Assembly: GCA_046349085.1 (NCBI GenBank)
Contig: JAXMDA010000002.1
Span: 124,001-188,000, forward strand
DNA: 64,000 bases
Direction: 5' to 3'
From: JAJXWB01 sp046349085
Lineage (GTDB): Bacteria > Pseudomonadota > Alphaproteobacteria > Rhizobiales > Beijerinckiaceae
Shown here in pieces: positions 57,578 through 64,000 of the stretch. The notes beneath the pieces are model-generated. The model saw only the letters and a program-made list of their open reading frames with translations, did not search any database and was not told where the DNA came from. The number at the start of each line of letters is the position of its first letter. The stretch's first letter is position 1. Both the position numbers and the translations under genes were made by a program.

Positions 57578-60500
57578 TTGGATATTTGTCGCGACGTCGG
57601 TTTCGTGCACCTGCACGTCCACTCGTCCTATTCGCTGCGCGAGGGCGCGCTGGGCATCGCCAGGCTGGCCAAGCTCGCGGTCGCCGACGAGCAGCCGGCG
57701 CTGGCCATCACCGACACCAACAATCTGTTCGGCGCGCTGGAATTTTCCGAGAAGCTCGCCAAGGAGGGCGTGCAGCCGATCGTCGGCGTGCAGCTCGGCG
57801 TCGATTTCGGCGACCGTCCGGCGCCGGCGAGCGGCCTCGAGCTTCCCGTCGCCGGCGCCGGCGGCCTCGTCCTCATCGCCCGCAACGAGACGGGCTACGA
57901 GCAATTGATGCGGCTCGTCTCGCGCGCCTGGCTCGACAGCGAAACGACGGGCGAGCCACGGGCCGCCATCGCCGCGCTCGCCGACGACGCCTCCGGCCTC
58001 ATCGCGCTGACCGGCGGCCCGGCAGGTCCGATCGACAGCCTGGTCCGCGAAGGCCAGGTCGATCTTGCCCGGGCCCGTATCGAGCGCCTGAAGGATATTT
58101 TCGGCGACCGGCTCTACGTGGAGCTGCAGCGCCACAGCGACGAGACCGAGCGCGCCGCCGAACGCTACCTGCTCGACATCGCCTACCGCGGCTCTTTGCC
58201 GCTGGTCGCAACCAACGAACCGTATTTCGCCGCGCGCTCCGATTTCGAGGCGCACGATGCGCTGCTGTGCATTTCCGACGGCGCCTCGCTCGGCGACGAC
58301 GCCCGCCGACGGCTGACGCCGGAGCATCGCTTCAAGACCCGCGCGGAAATGCGCGCGCTCTTCGCCGACCTGCCGGAGGCGACCGACAATTCCGTGGCGG
58401 TCGCGCTGCGCTGTTCCTACCGGCCGAAGACGCGCAAGCCCATCCTGCCGCGCTTCACGACCGGCGACATGGCGGGCGCCGATGCGGAGATCGCGGAGGC
58501 GGCGGAATTGCGCCGGCAGGCGGAAGAAGGTCTGAAGGCGCGTCTTGCGGCCCATCCGCCAGCGCACGATTTCACGGTCGCCGACTATGAGCAGCGGCTG
58601 GCGTTCGAGCTCGACGTCATCGAGAAGATGAAATTCCCCGGCTACTTCCTGATCGTCGCGGACTTCATCAAATACGCCAAGGACGAGGGCATTCCGGTGG
58701 GGCCGGGGCGCGGTTCGGGCGCGGGCTCGCTGGTCGCCTACGCGCTCACCATCACCGATCTCGATCCCATGCGTTTCGCGCTGCTGTTCGAGCGCTTCCT
58801 CAATCCCGAACGCGTGTCGATGCCGGACTTCGACATCGACTTCTGCCAGAGCCGGCGCGACGAGGTCATCGCCTATGTGCAGCGCCGCTACGGCGCCGAT
58901 CGCGTCGCGCAGATCATCACCTTCGGCTCGTTTCTCGCGCGCGGCGTCGTGCGCAATGTCGGGCGCGTGCTGCAGATGCCGCTCGGCCATGTCGACAAGC
59001 TCGCCAAGCTCATTCCGCAGAATCCCGCCAAGCCCGTGACGCTGAAGGAGGCGATCTCGAGCGAGCCGCGCCTGAGGGAGGCGGCCGACAGCGACTCGCA
59101 GGTCGCCCGCCTGCTCGAGATCGCGGAAAAGCTCGAGGGCCTCTATTCCAACGCCTCGACGCACGCCGCCGGCGTCGTCATCGGCGACCGGCCCCTGCAT
59201 GAACTCGTGCCGCTCTATCGCGATCCGAAGTCCGACATGCCGGCGACCCAATTCAACATGAAATGGGTCGAGCCCGCGGGTCTGGTGAAGTTCGACTTTC
59301 TCGGCCTGAAGACGCTCACCACGCTTTCGACCACGGTCGCGCTTCTCAAGAATCGCAAGATCGACATCGACCTGTCCAAGATCCCCCTCGACGACAAGAA
59401 AACATACGACATGCTCGGACGCGGCGAGACGGTCGGCGTGTTCCAGCTCGAAAGCGCGGGTATGCGCAAGGCGCTGGTGGAGATGCGCGCGGACCGTTTC
59501 GAGGACATCATCGCGCTCGTCGCGCTTTATCGTCCGGGCCCGATGGCGAACATTCCGACCTATTGCGCGGTCAAGCTCGGCGAGGAGGACGCCAATTACA
59601 TCCACCCGAAGATCGAGCACATTCTCAAGGAGACCTTCGGCGTCATCATCTATCAGGAACAGGTGATGCAGATCGCGCAGGTGCTGTCGGGCTATTCGCT
59701 CGGCGAGGCCGACATGCTGCGCCGCGCGATGGGCAAGAAGATCAAGTCGGAAATGGATGCGCAGCGCGCGCGCTTCGTCTCGGGGGCGGTCGAGGGCGGG
59801 CTGGAGAAGGCCAAGGCCGACGAGATTTTCGACCTGCTGGCGAAATTCGCCGACTACGGCTTCAACAAGAGCCATGCCGCCGCCTACGCGCTGATCGCCT
59901 ACCAGACGGCGTGGTTCAAGGCGAACTATCCCGTGGAGTTTCTCGCTGCCTCCATGACGCTCGACAAGGGCAATACCGACAAGCTCGCGGAATTCCGCAA
60001 CGAGGCGCGACGCCAGGGCGTGCGTGTCGATCCGCCGTCCATCGTGCATTCCGGCGTCGATTTCGACGTGCATGAAAAGCAGGACGACTCGGACGTCGCG
60101 CTTTCGATTCGCTATGCGCTTTCCGCCGTGAAGGGCGTCGGCGAAGGCCAGGCCGAAGCGATAGTTCGTGCGCGAAAGGCGCGGCCGTTTCGTTCGCTGG
60201 GCGATGTGGCGGCGGCGATCTCGCCGCGCGAGGTCAACAAGAAGGTGCTCGAAAGCCTCGCCGCCGCCGGCGCCTTCGACGAGCTGGAGCCGGACCGCGC
60301 GCGCGCCTTCGCGGCCGTCGAGCCGATCCTCGCCACCGCCAACCGCATGGAGGACGAGCGCGAACGCGGACAGAGCGCGCTGTTCGGCGCGGGCGGCGCC
60401 GAGCCTTTCGTCACGCCGAAGGCGCAGGCCTGGTCGGCGGCGGAAAAGCTGAAGCGCGAATTCGACGCGGTCGGCTTCTTCCTTTCGGGCCATCCGCTCG

Positions 60501-61054
60501 ACGCTTACGAAGGGGTTCTCGCGAAGTTGCGCGTGCAGCCCTATGCGGAATTTGCGCGCGCGGTGAAGAAGGGCGCCTCCGCCGGCCGTCTCGCCGCCGC
60601 CGTGCTCGACCGCGCCGAGCGCCGCACCAAGACCGGCAACAAGATGGGCATCGTGCAATTGTCCGACGCTTCGGGACAATACGAGGCGATCCTGTTCCAG
60701 GAGGGGCTCAACCAGTACCGCGATCTTCTGGAGAAGGGCGCGTGCCTGCTCGTCAACCTGCAGGCGCATGTCGAGGGCGAGGACATTCGCGCGCGCATCA
60801 TTGCCGTCGAGCCGCTCGATCAGGCCGCCGCGCGCATCCAGAAGGGCCTGCGCATCTTCCTGCGCGATCCCGCGCCGCTGCCCTCGATCGAGCAGCGCCT
60901 GAAGGGCAGGGGCGAGGGCGACGTGTCGCTCGTGCTGATGCGCGGTCCCGGCGACGAGGTGGAGGTGAAGCTGCCGGGCAAGTTCCCCGTCAATGCGGCG
61001 ATCGCCGGCGCGCTGAAGGCGATTCCGGGGATCGTGGCGGTGGAGCACGTGTAG
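57578..61054 (+). CDS. dnaE: DNA polymerase III subunit alpha (replicative DnaE1)
   Basis: 1,158 residues, intact, from a TTG preceded by CGGAGG. PHP domain opens VGFVHLHVHSSYSLREGALG. Polymerase motifs: GPGRGSGAGSLVAYALTITD, and catalytic aspartates in MPDFDIDFCQSRRDEVIAYV. FADYGFNKSHAAAYALIAYQ and the C-terminal OB-fold region (MGIVQLSDASGQYEAILFQE) are standard. It is DnaE1, not the SOS-inducible ImuC/DnaE2, whose N-terminus differs. Rare start codon, leader hairpin and upstream LexA-boxed ORF suggest careful expression control. Confidence 0.97.
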   Translation: MDICRDVGFVHLHVHSSYSLREGALGIARLAKLAVADEQPALAITDTNNLFGALEFSEKLAKEGVQPIVGVQLGVDFGDRPAPASGLELPVAGAGGLVLIARNETGYEQLMRLVSRAWLDSETTGEPRAAIAALADDASGLIALTGGPAGPIDSLVREGQVDLARARIERLKDIFGDRLYVELQRHSDETERAAERYLLDIAYRGSLPLVATNEPYFAARSDFEAHDALLCISDGASLGDDARRRLTPEHRFKTRAEMRALFADLPEATDNSVAVALRCSYRPKTRKPILPRFTTGDMAGADAEIAEAAELRRQAEEGLKARLAAHPPAHDFTVADYEQRLAFELDVIEKMKFPGYFLIVADFIKYAKDEGIPVGPGRGSGAGSLVAYALTITDLDPMRFALLFERFLNPERVSMPDFDIDFCQSRRDEVIAYVQRRYGADRVAQIITFGSFLARGVVRNVGRVLQMPLGHVDKLAKLIPQNPAKPVTLKEAISSEPRLREAADSDSQVARLLEIAEKLEGLYSNASTHAAGVVIGDRPLHELVPLYRDPKSDMPATQFNMKWVEPAGLVKFDFLGLKTLTTLSTTVALLKNRKIDIDLSKIPLDDKKTYDMLGRGETVGVFQLESAGMRKALVEMRADRFEDIIALVALYRPGPMANIPTYCAVKLGEEDANYIHPKIEHILKETFGVIIYQEQVMQIAQVLSGYSLGEADMLRRAMGKKIKSEMDAQRARFVSGAVEGGLEKAKADEIFDLLAKFADYGFNKSHAAAYALIAYQTAWFKANYPVEFLAASMTLDKGNTDKLAEFRNEARRQGVRVDPPSIVHSGVDFDVHEKQDDSDVALSIRYALSAVKGVGEGQAEAIVRARKARPFRSLGDVAAAISPREVNKKVLESLAAAGAFDELEPDRARAFAAVEPILATANRMEDERERGQSALFGAGGAEPFVTPKAQAWSAAEKLKREFDAVGFFLSGHPLDAYEGVLAKLRVQPYAEFARAVKKGASAGRLAAAVLDRAERRTKTGNKMGIVQLSDASGQYEAILFQEGLNQYRDLLEKGACLLVNLQAHVEGEDIRARIIAVEPLDQAAARIQKGLRIFLRDPAPLPSIEQRLKGRGEGDVSLVLMRGPGDEVEVKLPGKFPVNAAIAGALKAIPGIVAVEHV

Positions 61055-61095
61055 CGTTCGTCGCTCCGCTCCTCGCAACGACGGGAAGCGGAGGT

Positions 61096-62079
61096 TTATA
61101 CGCCAATCATCCGCGCGCCTGCTTCCCCCAACCGCCCGAACAGCGCCTTCATCAGCGTCTTCTTCTCCGGCGCGTCGATCACGAACAGCCGCGCCTTGCC
61201 GCGCTGGTTCATCAGATATTCGTCCGATGTCGAGATGGCGTCGATCAGCCCGAGTTTCAGCGCGTCCGTCGCGTACCAATAGTCGCCGTCGCCGACAGCT
61301 TCCACATTCAGCGCCGGCCTGTTCTCGCGCACGAAATCCTTGAAGGCGACATGCGTCTCCTCGAGCTTGTGACGGAAATGCTCGCGGCCTTCGTCGGTGA
61401 TCGGCGCGAGAACGGAGATCGGCCGCTTGTGCTCGCCCGCCGTCAATTCCTCGTAGTCCACGTCGATCTTCTTGAGCAGGCGATTGACGTTGGGAACCTG
61501 CGCGACGACTCCGATGGAGCCGACCACCGCGAAAGGCGCGGCGACGATGCGGTTGGCGACGACCGCCATCATGTAGCCGCCGCTGGCGGCGACCTGGTCG
61601 ACGCAGGCCGTCAGCTCCACGCCCGCGCGCCGCACGCGCTGCATCTGCGCCGCCATCAGCCCGTAGGCCGACACAAGCCCGCCCGGCGAATGGAGCGTCA
61701 CCACGATCTCGTCCTTGCCCGCACGCGCCGCCATCAGCGCGGCCGTGATTTTTCGCGCGAAGGCCGCATGTCCGCTGGCCATGGGATCGCCCTTGAAGGC
61801 GACGAGATAGACGCGCTTCGCGGAATCGTCGTGCAGCTTGGCCGCCTTCTTGCGCTCCTTCAGGAAGGCTTTCGCGCCCTTCGCGCCATCCGTCGCGACG
61901 CGGATCTGGGCTTCCATGAGGTCGAATCGCTCGTCGAGGCTCGACACCTTCACATCCTCCTCGCGCCGCTTCTGCGTGCGCGCGCCGAAGATGATCGGGA
62001 TGACGACGACAAGCGCGATCATCGCGGCGATCCAGAAAGACCTGAGCGCGAAACCTCCGAAATCGATCCAGAAATTCAT
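61096..62079 (-). CDS. sohB: SohB-like S49-family membrane protease
   Basis: 327 residues, intact. N-terminal helix FWIAAMIALVVVIPIIFGA, a coiled stretch, then the S49 fold: IVVTLHSPGGLVSAYGLMAA, ACVDQVAASGGYMMAVVANR with the nucleophile serine in AASGGY, VVGSIGVVAQVPNVNRLLKK, and YWYATDALKLGLIDAISTSD. A signal-peptide-peptidase-like cytoplasmic-membrane serine protease. It is convergent with dnaE (41-bp gap). Confidence 0.92.
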   Translation of the reverse strand: MNFWIDFGGFALRSFWIAAMIALVVVIPIIFGARTQKRREEDVKVSSLDERFDLMEAQIRVATDGAKGAKAFLKERKKAAKLHDDSAKRVYLVAFKGDPMASGHAAFARKITAALMAARAGKDEIVVTLHSPGGLVSAYGLMAAQMQRVRRAGVELTACVDQVAASGGYMMAVVANRIVAAPFAVVGSIGVVAQVPNVNRLLKKIDVDYEELTAGEHKRPISVLAPITDEGREHFRHKLEETHVAFKDFVRENRPALNVEAVGDGDYWYATDALKLGLIDAISTSDEYLMNQRGKARLFVIDAPEKKTLMKALFGRLGEAGARMIGV

Positions 62080-62338
62080 GTGTGACTCGGGCTGGCGTGA
62101 GCGGGGCGGGTGAGGGTTACATAGGGGTTGCGGGCCGTCATTGCGAGCGCGGCGCCACGCTCCGTTATGTCGCCCTAGCCGGAGCGAAGCGGAGAGCCGG
62201 CGTCCGGAGGCCAGGCCTGCGCTGGACCCGGATCAGCCTTCGCCTGTCCGGGGTGACATGGGTGGTCTGTGAGGCACGCGCGTTGCGCGGCGCGTTTGGC
62301 GTCGTATCATCCTGCCCAAAAAATCCCCGGGAGGAGAG

Positions 62339-64000
62339 ATGAACAAGCCGCTTCGCGTCAATTCCGACGCCATCGCGCCGGATACGACGGGCCTCAATTT
62401 CTACACGCTCGACCGCTCGCTGCAGGACCTGCTCGACATCCATCTCGAGCCGAGGCTGCGCGCGCATGTCGAGCCGCATCTCGTCGAGTTGGGCGGCCTC
62501 GTCGGCGGCCGCCTCGACGAATGCGCGCGGCTCGCCGACCGCCATACGCCCATCCTGCACCAGCGCGACAAGTTCGGTCGCGACGTGCAGACCATCGAAT
62601 ATCATCCCGCCTATCGCGAGCTAGAGGACGCGGCCTTCGGGCGCTTCGGCATCCACGCGCTGTCGCATCGCAAGGGAGTCATGGGCTGGCCGGACGTCTA
62701 TCCTGCCGCCGCCAAGCACGCCTTCACCTATCTCTTCAACCAGGCCGAGTTCGGCATGGGCTGTCCGATCAACGTCACCGACGGTTCGGCCATGCTGCTG
62801 TCGCGCTACGGCGACGACGCGCTGAAGGCGAAATATCTCGACGGCCTGACGACGACCGACATGGGCGTCCTGACGCAGGGCGCGCAATTCATGACGGAGA
62901 AGGAGGGCGGCTCCGACGTCGGCTCGCTGACCACCGTCGCGCGTCTCGAGGACGGCCAGTGGCGCCTCTACGGCGAGAAATGGTTCTGCTCCAACGCCGA
63001 CGGCAAGGTGGCGACGCTGCTCGCGCGGCCGGAGGGGGCGGGGCCGGGCACGCGCGGCCTCGCGCTCTTCCTCATGCCGCGCTTTCTCGACGACGGGTCC
63101 GCGAACGCCTATCGCATCGTGCGCCTCAAGGAGAAGCTCGGCACGCGCTCCATGGCCTCGGGCGAGATCAAGTTCGAGGGCGCGATCTGCTACCCGCTCG
63201 GCCGGCTCGACCGCGGCTTCGTGCAGATGGCGGAAATGGTCAACTGGTCGCGCCTGTCGAACGGCGTGAAGTCGACGGCGCTGATGCGCCGCGCGCTCAC
63301 CGATTCCTTCCACGTCGCGCGCAATCGCTATGTCTTCGGCAAGCTCATCGTCGACATGCCGCTGGCGCGCCGGCAATTGCTGAAACTCATGCTGCCGGTG
63401 GAGCAGGCCCTGTCCCTCAGCTTCGTGACCGCGACCGCGCTCGACCGCGCCGAGATCGCCGGCAGCCAGGAGGCCGCCGCGCTGGTGCGGATGCTGACGC
63501 CGGTCATGAAGTTCCGCATCACGCGCGACGCCCGCAAGGTCGCGGGCGACGCGCTCGAGATGCGCGGCGGCATCGGCTATGTCGAGGAATTCGCCAGCGC
63601 GCGCGTGCTGCGCGATTCCTATCTCGGCTCCATCTGGGAAGGCACGAGCAATATCGTCGCGCTCGATTCCATCACGCGCGCCGTCGGCCGCCATCACGCC
63701 GAAAGCGCGCTCGGCGCAGACCTCTTCGCGCGCATCGGCGAGACGGACGTCGCCCCGCAGGCGCACCGCGATCGCCTGAAGGACGCCGTGGACCGCGCTA
63801 TCGCGCTGGCGCAGAAGGTGGCGGGGCAGGGCGAGAACGAAGCGGAAGCGCGCCGCGCCACCAGCGTGCTCTATCACGTCGCCAGCGCCGTCACGCTCGC
63901 CTGGGAGGCGCAGCAGACGCACGAGCGCCGCGGCGACGCCCGGCGGCTGCTGTTCTCGCGCCTCGTGCTCGATCATCGTCTGAGCGCGCCCGATCCTTTC
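62339..64000 (+). CDS. Acyl-CoA dehydrogenase, AidB-like (3' cut by window)
   Basis: Open to the window end (554 codons). GGGAGGAGAG precedes ATG (MNKPLRVNSDAIAPDTTGLN). The extended N-terminal domain with FGRDVQTIEYHPAYRELEDA and MGCPINVTDGSAMLLSRYGD is AidB-like. LTQGAQFMTEKEGGSDVGSL, WFCSNADGKVATLLARPEGA, LGTRSMASGEIKFEGAICYP, MRGGIGYVEEFASARVLRDS and LGSIWEGTSNIVALDSITRA (flavin and catalytic glutamate region) are family landmarks. E. coli AidB protects against alkylation damage; relatives here may act on fatty acyl-CoA instead. The upstream gap carries a repeat pair at 62138-62200. Confidence 0.92.
   Translation, partial: MNKPLRVNSDAIAPDTTGLNFYTLDRSLQDLLDIHLEPRLRAHVEPHLVELGGLVGGRLDECARLADRHTPILHQRDKFGRDVQTIEYHPAYRELEDAAFGRFGIHALSHRKGVMGWPDVYPAAAKHAFTYLFNQAEFGMGCPINVTDGSAMLLSRYGDDALKAKYLDGLTTTDMGVLTQGAQFMTEKEGGSDVGSLTTVARLEDGQWRLYGEKWFCSNADGKVATLLARPEGAGPGTRGLALFLMPRFLDDGSANAYRIVRLKEKLGTRSMASGEIKFEGAICYPLGRLDRGFVQMAEMVNWSRLSNGVKSTALMRRALTDSFHVARNRYVFGKLIVDMPLARRQLLKLMLPVEQALSLSFVTATALDRAEIAGSQEAAALVRMLTPVMKFRITRDARKVAGDALEMRGGIGYVEEFASARVLRDSYLGSIWEGTSNIVALDSITRAVGRHHAESALGADLFARIGETDVAPQAHRDRLKDAVDRAIALAQKVAGQGENEAEARRATSVLYHVASAVTLAWEAQQTHERRGDARRLLFSRLVLDHRLSAPDPF

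Noticed and set aside
57479..61279. A 1,266-codon open frame on the minus strand opposite dnaE
   Set aside because: It mirrors dnaE exactly, has no recognisable domain, and is rich in R, D, H, A as expected from antisense of high-GC coding DNA.
62621..63976. A 451-codon minus-strand frame
   Set aside because: Antisense of the AidB-like acyl-CoA dehydrogenase.

Overview
The window is high-GC DNA of a Hyphomicrobiales-type (Rhizobiales) alphaproteobacterium. The gene orders support this: amiC-mrcA-prfB; nifS-sufBCDS-sufT-sufA; hom-glpX; ppiA-ppiB-queA-tgt; proS-lolC-lolD-dnaE. A perfect alphaproteobacterial LexA box, the short proS type and an alanine at the GyrA position equivalent to E. coli Ser83 fit too. 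I cannot name the genus. Nearly everything is chromosomal housekeeping: no prophage, insertion sequence, CRISPR array or recognisable defence island was seen.

The window has two halves of very different quality. From 1 to about 37.57 kb almost every gene, including single-copy essential ones (tyrS, prfB, hom, sufB), is broken into several frames by small indels, often spaced roughly 100-130 bp apart, plus occasional substitutions. From gyrA (38.0 kb) to the end every gene is intact. I treat the left-half breaks as sequence errors rather than pseudogenes, and give each gene one span across them. One frame break there is real: the programmed +1 shift of prfB.

Layout. 0-5.8 kb: cell-wall amidase, PBP1A, release factor 2, membrane acyltransferase. 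5.9-17.3 kb: M23 endopeptidase, tyrS, universal stress protein, thioesterase, a giant AsmA/YhdP-like protein, Bcp peroxiredoxin, MBL/beta-CASP nuclease, anmK and a CMD-family protein. 17.4-26.2 kb: a secreted seven-repeat RCC1 propeller protein, hydrolase, RMD1-family membrane protein, acyl-CoA synthetase with a small partner, DUF1801 protein, Eis-like acetyltransferase and a GYF-type membrane protein. 26.3-29.4 kb: hom, glpX and a TRIC channel. 29.7-37.2 kb: a suf Fe-S assembly operon with ATGA-coupled genes and a VOC-family gene between sufT and sufA. 37.3-51.8 kb: TfoX-like, gyrA, coaD, two cyclophilins around a TonB-C-like protein, queA, a flavin-split-barrel protein, a MarR/hydroxylase divergent pair, argG, a spermidine-synthase fold protein, tgt and an RraA-like protein. 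51.9-64 kb: esterase, a candidate antisense-strand small RNA, proS, lolC, lolD, PilZ, an SOS-boxed 32-aa membrane microprotein, dnaE, sohB and an AidB-like acyl-CoA dehydrogenase cut by the window end.

The most interesting items are (1) the microprotein directly upstream of dnaE, with a perfect GAAC-N7-GAAC LexA box, strong Shine-Dalgarno and one hydrophobic segment, resembling SOS-induced division inhibitors such as Caulobacter SidA; (2) a minus-strand small RNA candidate between the esterase and proS, with promoter, hairpins and a strong intrinsic terminator; (3) the MarR operator, in which two divergent promoters are completely superimposed on one 16-bp inverted repeat; (4) the genuine prfB recoding site hidden among artefactual frameshifts.
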